Notes: generated from the letters alone by a model not told the origin. Counted from the stretch's first letter, positions 7,910-17,221 are shown. The stretch is DNA of 64,000 nt from an uncultured Sphingomonadaceae bacterium (GCA_947496865.1 CANMEE010000002.1:124001-188000); one strand, 5' to 3'. Numbers and translations: made by a program.

Positions 7910-8953
7910 ATGAGCACCACACCCATCACCGAAATGACGACGCGTGCGCAGGATATTTTCCGCGTGGTGGTCGAGTCTTATCTCGACAATGGTGCGCCGG
8001 TGGGGTCGCGGACGATATCGAAAGCGCCCGGGCTTGAACTTTCCCCGGCCTCGATCCGCAATGTCATGCAGGATCTGGAAGAATTTGGTTTGCTAGCGGC
8101 CCCCCATACCAGCGCCGGTCGGATACCGACAGAAATGGGGCTGCGGCTGTTTGTTGACGGGATGATGCAGGCGGCGGAACCTTCCCGGCAAGAGCGTGAA
8201 GCGATTGAGTCGCAGATTAGCGATCAAGGGCCGATTGAAGAAGCACTGTCAGCGACGACGGCCATATTGTCGGGCTTGTCTGCATGTGCTGGTCTGGTCA
8301 TGGTGCCAAAGCGCGAGCCGCTGCTGAAACAGTTTAGCTTTGTGAAATTGTCGGAAGGGCAGGGGCTGGCAATTCTTGTGGGTCAGGACGGGGGCGTGGA
8401 AAACCGCGTGCTTGATTTGCCCATCGGCATATCAGAATCGGCCTTGATCGAGGCGAGCAACTACCTCACCGCGCAATTTGGCGGGATGACGCTTTCCGAT
8501 GCGTTGCTGCGGATAGATAAAGATATTCAAGCGGGCCGTATGGCCATCGACAAAGCTTCGGAAGACTTGGTGCAGCGCGGCTTTGTAACCTGGACGCAGG
8601 ACCCTTCGAAACGGCCGGTGCTCATCGTGCGCGGACAGGCCAATTTGTTAGAAGACAGCGCGCTGGAAGATCTCGACCGGGTCCGGCTATTGCTCGATGA
8701 GTTGGAGGGCAAACAGGAAATCGCCCGCTTGCTTGATAATGCCCGCGATGCCGAGGCAGCGAAAATATTTATCGGCGCAGAGAATAAATTATTCTCGCTT
8801 TCCGGCTCATCTGTGATAGCGGCGCCCTATAAAGATGGCGACGGTCAGGTGGTCGGCGTGGTCGGGGTTATTGGCCCCACCCGCTTGAACTATGCCCGCG
8901 TCGTACCCATGGTAGACTTTACAGCACAGACCTTATCTAGATTATTGAAATGA
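7910..8953 (+). CDS. hrcA: Heat-inducible transcription repressor HrcA
   Basis: The 347-residue protein has an N-terminal winged HTH (TRAQDIFRVVVESYLDNGAP, GSRTISKAPGLELSPASIRNVMQDLEE), the HTSAGRIPTEMGLRLFVD segment, and a GAF-like and dimerisation region ending GVVGVIGPTRLNYARVVPMV. HrcA represses chaperone genes through CIRCE operators with GroEL as co-regulator. I see no CIRCE element (TTAGCACTC-N9-GAGTGCTAA) upstream, so autoregulation is not supported here. Its stop overlaps the grpE start (ATGA). Confidence 0.96.
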   Translation: MSTTPITEMTTRAQDIFRVVVESYLDNGAPVGSRTISKAPGLELSPASIRNVMQDLEEFGLLAAPHTSAGRIPTEMGLRLFVDGMMQAAEPSRQEREAIESQISDQGPIEEALSATTAILSGLSACAGLVMVPKREPLLKQFSFVKLSEGQGLAILVGQDGGVENRVLDLPIGISESALIEASNYLTAQFGGMTLSDALLRIDKDIQAGRMAIDKASEDLVQRGFVTWTQDPSKRPVLIVRGQANLLEDSALEDLDRVRLLLDELEGKQEIARLLDNARDAEAAKIFIGAENKLFSLSGSSVIAAPYKDGDGQVVGVVGVIGPTRLNYARVVPMVDFTAQTLSRLLK

Positions 8954-9561
8954 GTGACGAAATAATGAGCGATACGAACCCGCAAGAAAATGAAGAAGCG
9001 AAACTGGACGAAGCCGCAGCAGCTGAGTTGGAGGGCGTGCCCGAGGGCCTGAAAGAAGGCGGTGACGACGCGTCTGATGAACCGTCTTTGGAAGAGCGTA
9101 TCGCAGGCCTTGAAAATGAACTGACGGAAGCCAAGCAACAGGCTCTCTATGCACAGGCGGAAACCCAGAATGTTCGTCGCCGGCTCGAAAAAGACGCGCA
9201 GGATGCCAAAGCCTATGCCGCTACTGGCTTTGCTCGCGATATGCTGAGCGTATCCGACAACCTCCAGCGCGCCCTGGCAGCTATTCCCGCAGAAGTGAAA
9301 GACGAAGAAAAGTGGAAAGGCCTGATCAACGGTATCGAAGCGACGGGTCGTGAACTGGAAACCGTATTTGAGAAAAACGGTATCAAGCGGGTTGCTTCTG
9401 TGGGCTTGCCGCTCGATCCGAACCAGCATCAGGCGATGGTCGAAATTCCGACCGACGAGCATGAGCCGGGAACCGTGGTGCAAGAGATGCAGGCCGGTTA
9501 TGTGATCAAGGATCGCTTGTTGCGGCCAGCCTTTGTGGGTGTGGCCAAGAAGCCGGAATAA
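8950..9561 (+). CDS. grpE: Nucleotide exchange factor GrpE
   Basis: The 203-residue protein has an acidic, low-complexity N-terminus (about residues 1–45), a long coiled coil (ERIAGLENELTEAKQQALYAQAE) and the GrpE core with NVRRRLEKD, NGIEATGRELETVFEKNGI and QMQAGYVIKDRLLRPAFVGV. It releases ADP from DnaK. The ATG overlaps the hrcA stop by 4 bp, implying coupled translation. dnaK is not in the window. Confidence 0.96.
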   Translation: MSDEIMSDTNPQENEEAKLDEAAAAELEGVPEGLKEGGDDASDEPSLEERIAGLENELTEAKQQALYAQAETQNVRRRLEKDAQDAKAYAATGFARDMLSVSDNLQRALAAIPAEVKDEEKWKGLINGIEATGRELETVFEKNGIKRVASVGLPLDPNQHQAMVEIPTDEHEPGTVVQEMQAGYVIKDRLLRPAFVGVAKKPE

Positions 9562-9647
9562 ATATCTCTCGCATTCTCTGAAAGTTCCTTTTTATCTTAA
9601 CTTGTTAGCGATTTTTCGCACGGGCACCTGTTGCATATCCTTTTTAA

Positions 9648-9676
9648 AGATATATCTTAGACACAGCTTAGATATA
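9648..9676 (+). promoter_or_regulatory. Candidate PadR operator upstream of the padR gene
   Basis: The stretch contains a perfect 10-bp palindrome AGATATATCT (9648–9657), and then AGATATA at 9670–9676 forming a second inverted pair with TATATCT at 9651–9657. It lies 17 bp before the padR ATG. Palindromes rich in ATAT are typical of PadR-family operators, so autorepression is likely, but this is inferred from position and shape only. Confidence 0.55.
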
Positions 9677-9692
9677 AAAAGAAAGAAATTTT

Positions 9693-10286
9693 ATGCGATA
9701 TTCAAACTATAGTGATTGCGGTTCTGGTTCTCGGCGCGGTAAGCGTTGGGGTGCTATGAATGGACAGAAATTTGCTCGCGCCTTTGCCGCTGCTGCTTTT
9801 GAAGGTGCCAAAGCCAAACGCCGTGCACGGGTTTTTCGGCGGGGAGAGCTGCGGCTGGTTTTGCTTCATCTCGTTTCTCAAGAACCGCGCCATGGCTATG
9901 ACCTGATTCAGCAGATCGAAGAGCTCACTGGCGGGCATTATGCGCCCAGTCCCGGTATTGTCTATCCGACGCTGACGTTGATGGCCGATATGGATCTTAT
10001 CAACGAGAAGGTCGACGATAGCGGCAAGAAAATCTATTCGATTGCTGATGCTGGAACGACTTTACTGGCTGAAGAGGAAAAGCATGTTGCTGATATTCTT
10101 GCTCGGTTAGAGAGCATAGCGCAAATGGATCAAGCTGTGGACGGCGCATCCATCCGCCGCGCCGTCGGCAATCTGAAAAACGCGATCCGTATTCGGCTGG
10201 CTGATGAGGAAAAGGGGTCAGAGAAGATCCTCGATGTCGCGGCGATTATCGATGAAGCAGCCGGTAAAATCGAACGACTCAAATAG
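9693..10286 (+). CDS. PadR-family transcriptional regulator, YqjI-like
   Basis: The 197-residue protein has a basic N-terminal extension (residues 1–48) and then the PadR winged helix: VFRRGELRLVLLHLVSQEPRHGYDLIQQIEELTGGHYAPSPGIVYPTL. This is the form seen in YqjI, an iron- and nickel-responsive PadR protein in E. coli. A C-terminal helical region likely dimerises. No target gene is adjacent on the same strand; the next gene is convergent with a 3-bp gap. A palindrome directly upstream suggests autoregulation. Metal response is only a possibility by family. Confidence 0.88.
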   Translation: MRYSNYSDCGSGSRRGKRWGAMNGQKFARAFAAAAFEGAKAKRRARVFRRGELRLVLLHLVSQEPRHGYDLIQQIEELTGGHYAPSPGIVYPTLTLMADMDLINEKVDDSGKKIYSIADAGTTLLAEEEKHVADILARLESIAQMDQAVDGASIRRAVGNLKNAIRIRLADEEKGSEKILDVAAIIDEAAGKIERLK

Positions 10287-10289
10287 CGG

Positions 10290-10775
10290 TCATAGCTCCA
10301 ACACCATCTGGACATTGCAGCGCGCATAAGGCGTGGGCCACAGTTCATCGCCGAATAAATGCCGAAAGCCGCACCGCTCATAAAGGCGGATGGCGGCTTT
10401 CAGGTCGTTATTGGTTTCCAGCCAAATAGCATCGGCGGCCATCGCTCGCCCTTCGACAATCAACGCTTCCAGAACGGCATGACCAATGCCTTGTCCGCGT
10501 AGATTTTTCTGAGCCGCCATTTTCACGATCTCCAGCCATTTGCGGCCATCTTGTGGGTCGTGATGGGGTGGCAAAATCGCGCCGGTGCCGACGATATCGC
10601 CGTCCAATTCAGCAACGATAATCTGCCCGCCAGTTCCAAGAATGGTTGTTTCTAGCGCCTCCAGCTGGTCGCGGTCACTGCTTTCCACCGTAAAGGATTC
10701 TTCAATCCAGTCGAGATTGAGAGCAATATAGGCCTGCTTGTCTGCGGCAGTATATGGACGAATTGTAACGGTCAT
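10290..10775 (-). CDS. GNAT-family N-acetyltransferase
   Basis: I start the protein at ATG 10775 (MTVTIRPYTAADKQAYIALN, 161 residues), 13 bp after the permease stop. The acetyl-CoA-binding motif A is clear: EIVKMAAQKNLRGQGIGHAVLEALI, with the RGQGIG loop. The C-terminal part contains RLYERCGFRHL. The substrate cannot be read from sequence. It is the second gene of an operon with the GntP-like permease, and so may act on the same metabolite, but this is speculative. Confidence 0.88.
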   Translation of the reverse strand: MTVTIRPYTAADKQAYIALNLDWIEESFTVESSDRDQLEALETTILGTGGQIIVAELDGDIVGTGAILPPHHDPQDGRKWLEIVKMAAQKNLRGQGIGHAVLEALIVEGRAMAADAIWLETNNDLKAAIRLYERCGFRHLFGDELWPTPYARCNVQMVLEL

Positions 10776-10788
10776 CTGGTCTTTTCTA

Positions 10789-12144
10789 TTAGAACATCGT
10801 GAACAGCACCACCGCCATAATCGTACCGATAACCGGTATGATAACGGTGAGCGCGCCGACCGCTCCATAAGCATCCTTGTGCGTTTCCCCGCAAACGGCC
10901 CGGATCGTCGTCACGACATAACCATTATGGGGCAGGCTATCGAGCGCGCCGGAAGATATGGCGACGACCCTGTGGAGCTCGTCCGGCTGCGCGCCAACAT
11001 CCATGTAATGTGGTGCGATCAAGGGCAGGGCGATGGTTTGGCCACCTGATGCTGAACCGGTCAGGCCAGCAATTACGGTAACAGCAACCGCGGCGCCGAT
11101 TAGCGGGCTGCCCGGGATGTTTTGCACCATGATCAAAGCTTCCTGAAACGCCGGAGAGAGCTTAGCAACTGCCCCAAAGCCGACCACAGCGCAGGTATTG
11201 GTAATAGCGACCACAGCGCTCGTTGCTCCGCGAGAAAATGCTTCTGGCATCGCCTTTAATTTTCGATAGCCCACGGCTAATGCCACGATGGCACCGGAGC
11301 CCAAGGCCGCGACCAATGCCCATTTGTCGAGCGAGTTTTGTGGCAAGATCGCGGATAATGGCCCCATGTCTTGAGGATATTGGAAGATCAGGAAAATGCC
11401 GAGCACCGCCACAAGCGGCAATAAACAAATAAGCGGCGCGGGCAGGTTGCCATAGTCCGTATTGGTGTCGTCCGTTTCTCGTCCGACAAAGGTCTCGCCA
11501 TTGGCGACAGCGCGTTTGACCATCCAATTGAGCCAGAAATGACCGGAAACAGCCATGAAGATGGCGACCACAAGGCTGACTTCCCAGCCCGCATAAGCCG
11601 TAGTGCCGAGAAATTCCATCGGGATCAAATTCTGGATTTCCGGGCTTCCTGCTGTCGTCATCGTAAAAGTGACGGATCCGAAAGCGAGCGCGGCTGGGAT
11701 GAAACGCCTGGGTAAATTGGCTTCACGGAACAGGTGCACCGCCAGTGAATAAACCGAGAAAGCGACGATAAAAACGCTGACCCCACCATAGGTTAAAATG
11801 GCGCAGGCCGCGACAACGGCGAGTACCGCATGTTTGATCCCGATTTTTTCGATAACCCAGTGGGCAACGCTGGCTGCAGCGCCCGAGGCGCCCATGATTT
11901 CACCAAAAATTGCACCGAGCAGGAACATGAAGAACCAGCTTTTAAAGAAGCTGACAAAGCCGTCCATATAGGCGGTTGCGAAATCCGGAGCGCCCTCGGC
12001 GGCCAAGGGCGGTAACCATGCCAGCCCGCTGGTTGCAGCAACAATCGCGGCGGCAATGGGGCCGGCAATCAATATGTTCACGCCCTTTACCGTCATATAG
12101 ATAAGCAGCGCGAGCCCGCCGATTAGTCCGATTGCTGATATCAT
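10789..12144 (-). CDS. GntP-family permease (gluconate/organic acid type)
   Basis: The 451-residue protein has about 12 to 14 hydrophobic spans. It contains GntP-like features: AKLSPAFQEALIMVQNIPGSPLIGAAVAV, TGSASGGQTIALPLIAP and SSGALDSLPHNGYVVTTI. Members transport gluconate, D-glycerate, citrate-like or hydroxy acids by proton symport in the inner membrane. No sugar-acid catabolic gene is adjacent, so the substrate is unknown. A GNAT enzyme follows at 13 bp. Confidence 0.9.
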   Translation of the reverse strand: MISAIGLIGGLALLIYMTVKGVNILIAGPIAAAIVAATSGLAWLPPLAAEGAPDFATAYMDGFVSFFKSWFFMFLLGAIFGEIMGASGAAASVAHWVIEKIGIKHAVLAVVAACAILTYGGVSVFIVAFSVYSLAVHLFREANLPRRFIPAALAFGSVTFTMTTAGSPEIQNLIPMEFLGTTAYAGWEVSLVVAIFMAVSGHFWLNWMVKRAVANGETFVGRETDDTNTDYGNLPAPLICLLPLVAVLGIFLIFQYPQDMGPLSAILPQNSLDKWALVAALGSGAIVALAVGYRKLKAMPEAFSRGATSAVVAITNTCAVVGFGAVAKLSPAFQEALIMVQNIPGSPLIGAAVAVTVIAGLTGSASGGQTIALPLIAPHYMDVGAQPDELHRVVAISSGALDSLPHNGYVVTTIRAVCGETHKDAYGAVGALTVIIPVIGTIMAVVLFTMF

Positions 12145-12460
12145 GCGCCTTGGTCCCCTATGTCCTGAGCGTCTATTGGCAGAGGAAAGGAAGCGGCGGC
12201 AAGGATCAATTTAGAGGGGGTACCGCATTTTTCTTGGATTGATGGCCCCATGGCAAGTTTCGTGTCTGGCGACGTTCGCAATATTTGTGCCGTCGGTGAG
12301 GCTTATCGATAGAACGCCATCCATTGCAAGGCGAGGAAAATTGGCGGTCACCGCAATGGCGATGCCGTTCATCTGAAAAACTGCTGCTGTTCAGGAACCA
12401 GACTGTGGTCGACCGGTTTATGAACCACTTACGGGGGCAGATAATCTCAGGAGTATATTC
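12145..12460. other. Non-coding gap with a general-stress-type promoter near its right end
   Basis: I see no convincing open reading frame, RNA gene or terminator in this 316-bp stretch between the divergent permease and glycine-zipper genes. The only recognisable elements are the GGAAC…GGTT promoter-like pair at 12394–12418 and the ribosome-binding site of the following gene. Confidence 0.6.
12394..12418 (+). promoter_or_regulatory. Candidate EcfG (general stress sigma factor) promoter
   Basis: GGAAC at 12394–12398 and GGTT at 12415–12418 are separated by 16 bp. The alphaproteobacterial EcfG consensus is GGAAC-N16/17-CGTT (established knowledge), so one base of the −10 element differs. The expected transcription start is about 36 bases before the glycine-zipper lipoprotein ATG, a sensible leader length. 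Confidence 0.5.
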
Positions 12461-12757
12461 ATGCGACTATTTGCGAAAAAACTATCCGTCCTCTCGGTCG
12501 CGACCGTGTCGTGTCTATCGCTATCGGCTTGTGCAGGAAACTATGCCGGGGAAGGTGCTGCAGCCGGCGCAGCAACTGGCGCGATTATCGGCGCTGTAAC
12601 CGGTGACACAGATGATGCGCTAAAAGGTGCCGCTATTGGCGCTGCGGCCGGCGCCGCAGCGGGCTATTTCGTCGACAAGGACGATAAGTGCGACGGCTAT
12701 AATGACGATGGCGCGCTAGACGATGATTGCCGCGGAGAGCCGGGTTATCCCGATTGA
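12461..12757 (+). CDS. Glycine-zipper lipoprotein
   Basis: The 98-residue protein starts with a signal peptide ending in lipobox LSAC, so it should be a lipoprotein. The middle (residues 28–72) is a double glycine zipper, GAAAGAATGAIIGAVTG and then AAIGAAAGAAAGYFVDK. The C-terminus is acidic. An AGGAG box precedes the ATG. Glycine-zipper lipoproteins of this kind are small envelope proteins, often stress-induced, with no defined reaction. The EcfG-like promoter upstream fits a general-stress role. Confidence 0.85.
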   Translation: MRLFAKKLSVLSVATVSCLSLSACAGNYAGEGAAAGAATGAIIGAVTGDTDDALKGAAIGAAAGAAAGYFVDKDDKCDGYNDDGALDDDCRGEPGYPD

Positions 12758-12863
12758 TGGACATTAGCACGGCCATTCCAAGTCAATAAATTTGCCCTTC
12801 ACCATTGAACAGAAGCTGGTATCCAGATTCATAGCTCCCTTCTCCATATGAAAAGGCCAAATT

Positions 12864-13457
12864 ATGGATCCGCAAATTCTTGGCAAGAAATATGATAAAA
12901 TCGCGCAATGGTGGAATGATCGTCATATGAATTCCAGCTATGGCGTTGAACAGTTTGAAAAGGCAGTTAGTTACGCTTCAGAGGGCGGAACAGCGCTTGA
13001 TGTAGGCTGCGGTGCAGGTGGCCGGTTTGTCCGCATATTGCAGTCTAAAGGGTATAAAATTACCGGTCTGGATGTGTCTAAAGAGATGGTCCGGTTGGCT
13101 TCGCTCAATCACCCTCAAGACAATTTTATTCATCAAGACATCTGTAAGTGGGAAACGTCGGAAAAGTTCGACTTTATAGTGGCTTGGGACAGTATTTTCC
13201 ATCTACCACTCGACATGCACAAGCCCGTTATCACAAAATTATGTCAGCTATTGGATGATGATGGCGTGTTCATTTATACTTTTGGTGATGGAACAGGTGG
13301 CGGGACAAGCCAATGGCGCGGCGACAGCTTTTATCACAGCACGATTGGGATAGCAGAGAATATTCAAATTCTTCTGGATAACGGACTATCGCTTATGCAT
13401 TTGGAGCTTGATCAATATCCCGAAACGCACGTCTATGCCGTTGCAAAAAAAAGATGA
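12864..13457 (+). CDS. Class I SAM-dependent methyltransferase
   Basis: The 197-residue protein has motif I ALDVGCGAGGRFVRIL (glycine-rich SAM loop), an acidic residue after the second strand (ITGLDVSKEM), and FIVAWDSIFHLP as motif IV. The fold is that of small-molecule methyltransferases of the UbiE/Tam type. The substrate is unknown. Base composition is more AT-rich than the neighbours and the gene stands alone between two divergent or convergent neighbours, so it may have been acquired. Confidence 0.88.
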   Translation: MDPQILGKKYDKIAQWWNDRHMNSSYGVEQFEKAVSYASEGGTALDVGCGAGGRFVRILQSKGYKITGLDVSKEMVRLASLNHPQDNFIHQDICKWETSEKFDFIVAWDSIFHLPLDMHKPVITKLCQLLDDDGVFIYTFGDGTGGGTSQWRGDSFYHSTIGIAENIQILLDNGLSLMHLELDQYPETHVYAVAKKR

Positions 13458-13527
13458 TAGTGACGTGATAGGCTAGACATGTGTCAATGAAGCACCAAAA
13501 GTCGATCTGGCTCCTTGGCACTTGTCG

Positions 13528-15153
13528 TCAATCGGCAATATTCCCGGATTTCAACAACCGATATTCTGACATCAAGCCTTTGAACAGACTGTAGCAACAG
13601 ACTAGCAACACCAATGTAAATGGCAGGCCGCTGGCGATCGTGCCCGCTTGCATCGTGCCTAACGCAGCGGCGCCGCCTCCGACCAGTAATGCTGCTGCGA
13701 CCAACCCTTGCAATACCGCCCAAAAAATACGCTGTGCCACCGGTGCGTCTGTTCTGCCGCCTGCGGTTATAGCATCGATGACGAGCGAACCGGAGTCGGA
13801 TGAGGTCACAAAAAATACGATTAACAGGACGATCGCTAGCGACGAGGCGATGTAAGGGAAGGGCATATTCTCAAGCATCTGGAAAAGTACCAGAGGCGCT
13901 TCCGTGATGCCCGCTGGCAATTGGCCGATGCCGTCTTTCACTTGCTCTATTGCCGTCACACCAAATGTTGTGAACCATATGATTGCGACGATCACGGGTA
14001 CGACAAGCACCACTGACAAAAATTCGCGGATGGTGCGGCCCTTGGAAATACGGGCAATGAACATACCGACAAATGGAGACCAGCTGACCCACCACGCCCA
14101 ATAAAATATCGTCCAGCCGTGATACCAGGCCTTGTCTGCGCGGCCCGTCCAATCGCTCAAGGGAATGGCATATTCGGCATAGCTCGCGATGGTCGTGCCA
14201 AAGCCGGTGAATATCGCCATGGTTGGACCCGCCACAAAGACAAAGGCGAGCAGCGATGCGGCGAGAACCATATTGATATTGCTCAGCAATTTTACACCGC
14301 CATTTATGCCCCGGACAACCGACACGACAGCCAGGGCTGTAATAACGGCGATGAGCAGCAGTTTGGAAGTTAAGGTGGCTTCGACGCCAAAGAGAAAGGA
14401 CAGGCCGGTAGCGGCTTGCTGTGCGCCAAGGCCAAGGGACGTTGCCAGACCAAACATGGTCGCAATGACCGCCAATATGTCGATGCAATGTCCCGGCCAG
14501 CCCCAAATGCGGTCACCCAATATGGGATAGAATGCCGAGCGAATAGTGAGCGGCAGTCCTTTGTTGAAAGCGAAAAACGCAAGCGCCAGACCAATGACGG
14601 CGTAAATTGCCCAAGGAGTCAGGCCCCAATGGAATACGGTTGCGGCGAGTGCCAGCCGCATCGCCTCTGGCGTGCGCGGTTCGACATTAAGGGGTGTGCC
14701 GCCCCAATCGGTATAATAAGCCATTGGTTCGGCCGAGCCATAGAAAACCATGCCGATACCCACGCCTGCGGAAAACAGCATGGCAATCCACGATGCAGTT
14801 CCGAACTCCGTCTTGGCTTCCGGGCCGCCTAAGCGAATTTTACCCAAGGGCGAGGCTGCAACGGAGACACAAAATAGCAGAACGATGTTGCTGGCAATAA
14901 CAAAAAACCAGTCGAAATTTTCCAGAGTCCACGCCTTGCTGGATTCCAGCGCGACTTTTGCCGTCTCGGGAAACATCAGCGTTAACAAGACAAAGGTGAT
15001 GATCAGAACAGCGCTGATGAAAAATACCGGATTGTGCATTTCCAGCCCGAACGGATTAACGTTATCCTGACCGGCTTCATAATCGGTTTCATAGTCCGTA
15101 TCGATCACATCGGCTGCTGTCGCTGCCGCTGCTGCTGTTTTCGTTCCGCTCAC
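13528..15153 (-). CDS. BCCT-family transporter (betaine/carnitine/choline type)
   Basis: The 541-residue protein has 12 predicted spans and the family motifs GVGIGMVFYGSAEPM in the glycine-rich third helix, VFHWGLTPWAIYAV, and WAWWVSWSPFVGMFIARISKG including the tryptophan box. It starts at a GTG overlapping the stop of the TPR-sulfotransferase (GTGA), so translation is probably coupled. BCCT proteins import trimethylammonium compounds or related zwitterions with Na+ or H+. The long cytoplasmic tails seen in osmosensing BetP are absent, so osmoregulation is less likely. Confidence 0.93.
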   Translation of the reverse strand: MSGTKTAAAAATAADVIDTDYETDYEAGQDNVNPFGLEMHNPVFFISAVLIITFVLLTLMFPETAKVALESSKAWTLENFDWFFVIASNIVLLFCVSVAASPLGKIRLGGPEAKTEFGTASWIAMLFSAGVGIGMVFYGSAEPMAYYTDWGGTPLNVEPRTPEAMRLALAATVFHWGLTPWAIYAVIGLALAFFAFNKGLPLTIRSAFYPILGDRIWGWPGHCIDILAVIATMFGLATSLGLGAQQAATGLSFLFGVEATLTSKLLLIAVITALAVVSVVRGINGGVKLLSNINMVLAASLLAFVFVAGPTMAIFTGFGTTIASYAEYAIPLSDWTGRADKAWYHGWTIFYWAWWVSWSPFVGMFIARISKGRTIREFLSVVLVVPVIVAIIWFTTFGVTAIEQVKDGIGQLPAGITEAPLVLFQMLENMPFPYIASSLAIVLLIVFFVTSSDSGSLVIDAITAGGRTDAPVAQRIFWAVLQGLVAAALLVGGGAAALGTMQAGTIASGLPFTLVLLVCCYSLFKGLMSEYRLLKSGNIAD

Positions 15154-17147
15154 TGCTGAGGCTCCAATATTTCTTGTCCCAGTGCATGTTTCAGCGGCTG
15201 CAAATATGTTTCATAATGGCGCCACAGATCGACGCTGGCTTTGGTAATGGGTTGCCGCACCTGTTCTGAACTGGCGGTGCGCACGGCGCGTTTTGTCTGA
15301 TGAAAATCGATACAGGCTTGCTCAAATGGCAGGCCCAGATAATCCAGCATCCGCCGCACTTGGCCTTCCAGATCATCCAGAACGTCTTCATGTTGGACGC
15401 GCAGGACTGCTCCGGGGAGCACAGTATCCCAATGATCCATCAAGCCAACATAATCGCTGTAATAGCGGCCAATTTCGTTCAACCCGTAGGTGAATTCCTG
15501 CCCTTCGGCGAAGAGCTGTTTAAAGCCGGAGAAGCAGCAAGCCATGGGTTCACGGCGCGCATCGATAATTTTCGCATTGGGGAGAATGAGTTTAATCAAA
15601 CCGATATGCCGGAAATTATTGGGCATTTTATCAATAAAATAGGGGGCGTTCTGCCGATGGATGCGGGTGCTGTCGATAAATTCCTGACCCATGGCTCGCA
15701 ATTGATCGGCTTCGAGACCGTGCAGATTTTCGGGATATAAGGAATCGTTGCTCGCCTGTTTCTGTCGCCGCAACCGGTGCGCAAGCGACAAGATATTGGG
15801 CAATTCCAGGGTGCCATCCACCTGGCTATGCGATGCCAATATCTGTTCGAGCAATGTGGAACCGGCGCGCGGCAGGCCCAGAATGAAGATGGGGTCCGGG
15901 GCATCGCACCCTTTGCCAGACTGGTTTTCAAACAGGGCAGGGGTGCAGGCCGTTATCTGGTGGTCGAGCTCTGCCGTCATCTGATCGGCATCATAGCGTG
16001 ACTGCACGCGTTTCAATTCATTGCCGCGCTGATAATAGCCAAAGGACGTGTCATAATCCTTGCGGTCTTCATAAGCCTTACCGAGCGCAAAACAGATGTG
16101 GATGCGGTTCTGGTAGCTCAGCCGGTTGCCCTGTTCTTGTGCTTCCATCAAGCGGAGTTCTTCGTCGCTAAACCGATAGGTTTTGAGATTGGCTAAACCA
16201 TAATAAGCATCGCCATAGCCCGGGTCCGATTGAACGGCTGTTTGATAGGATGAAACAGCCTCGTCATGGCGCCCAAATGTCTTCAGGGCGTGCCCTCTCG
16301 AGGTCAAGGTAACCGGGTCATTGGGAAGCCGCTGCAAAACCTTTTCAAACAGGTCCAAGGCTTTCTCATAATCGCCGGTCTGCATGGATTCGATCGCATA
16401 GAGTGATTGGAAAACCGGGTCTGCAGTGTCACGCTGATAGAGCAGTTCGCTTTGTTTGAGCGCTTCGGAAAATTTCTGACGCTTGCGCAGGATCTGGATA
16501 TAATCGATGCGCACCTGGATATTATCCGGTTCAAATTCAATCGCGCTTTCGAGCAAGAAGTCCGCGTCTTCCAATATGCCCAATCGCGCGCCAATATCGG
16601 CGAGTAATCGCATGCCTTCAACATTCTGGGGATTTTTTTGCAGGAAATGGCGACAGGCATTTTCAGCCTTGATCAGCTTGCCCTCGTGCAACAGATGCGA
16701 CACGCCGACCAATGGCTTGGGCATGGCCGCTATGCGTTGCTCTTGCCCCCGCATTTCTGCTGCAGCATCGAGCTGACCTCGGCCTTCGAGTATGTCGGCT
16801 TGTGCTTTCCAGCTGGCTTGCAGCACCGGATTGCATTGGCAGGCCCGGCGATAAGCGGCGAGCGCGCTTTCGTCGTCGCCTATGACTCTGAAAATATGAC
16901 CTTCTTCCTGATAGGCTCTGCCAAAATCGGGAGAAAGGGTTTTCAGTTGATTGATGCTGGCCATTGCCTTGTCATTTTGGTCGAGATAGCGCTCGCAAAC
17001 CGCCTTCATGTAAAGCGCGTCAATATTCTCGGGCTCTTCCTGCAACACCGCCATTGCGGTGCTCAGCGCAGCATCGAAGCGCCCCTCATACATTTGAGTG
17101 CGCGCCTGTTTTAGCAATTCGGCTATATCGAGACCCGTTTCAGACAT
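15150..17147 (-). CDS. TPR-repeat protein with C-terminal sulfotransferase domain
   Basis: The 665-residue protein has tetratricopeptide repeats across about residues 1–390 and a sulfotransferase domain after 415. The PAPS 5'-phosphosulfate loop is FILGLPRAGSTLLEQILASH (residues 421–440); the 3'-phosphate region lies around DKMPNNFRHIGLI and ARREPMACCFS. No signal peptide is visible. Fusions of this type are commonly found beside TonB-dependent receptors in sphingomonads (established knowledge), but their acceptor is unknown. It is 74 bp after the TonB-receptor gene, past a terminator, and is coupled to the BCCT gene. Confidence 0.92.
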   Translation of the reverse strand: MSETGLDIAELLKQARTQMYEGRFDAALSTAMAVLQEEPENIDALYMKAVCERYLDQNDKAMASINQLKTLSPDFGRAYQEEGHIFRVIGDDESALAAYRRACQCNPVLQASWKAQADILEGRGQLDAAAEMRGQEQRIAAMPKPLVGVSHLLHEGKLIKAENACRHFLQKNPQNVEGMRLLADIGARLGILEDADFLLESAIEFEPDNIQVRIDYIQILRKRQKFSEALKQSELLYQRDTADPVFQSLYAIESMQTGDYEKALDLFEKVLQRLPNDPVTLTSRGHALKTFGRHDEAVSSYQTAVQSDPGYGDAYYGLANLKTYRFSDEELRLMEAQEQGNRLSYQNRIHICFALGKAYEDRKDYDTSFGYYQRGNELKRVQSRYDADQMTAELDHQITACTPALFENQSGKGCDAPDPIFILGLPRAGSTLLEQILASHSQVDGTLELPNILSLAHRLRRQKQASNDSLYPENLHGLEADQLRAMGQEFIDSTRIHRQNAPYFIDKMPNNFRHIGLIKLILPNAKIIDARREPMACCFSGFKQLFAEGQEFTYGLNEIGRYYSDYVGLMDHWDTVLPGAVLRVQHEDVLDDLEGQVRRMLDYLGLPFEQACIDFHQTKRAVRTASSEQVRQPITKASVDLWRHYETYLQPLKHALGQEILEPQQ

Positions 17148-17170
17148 GTAATCGCGGCTGGCTATCCTTC

Positions 17171-17206
17171 AAAAAAAGGGAGCCTAACCGCTTGGCTAGC
17201 CTCCCC
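17171..17206 (-). terminator. Rho-independent terminator after the TonB-receptor gene
   Basis: Read on the minus strand the stem is GGGAGGCTAGCC (17205–17194), a 4-base loop and GGTTAGGCTCCC (17189–17178), followed by seven T. There is one G·G mismatch and one G·U pair in a 12-bp stem. It sits between the receptor and the TPR-sulfotransferase gene, so downstream expression would rely on read-through or another promoter. Confidence 0.8.
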
Positions 17207-17221
17207 TTGTTGTATTTTTCC

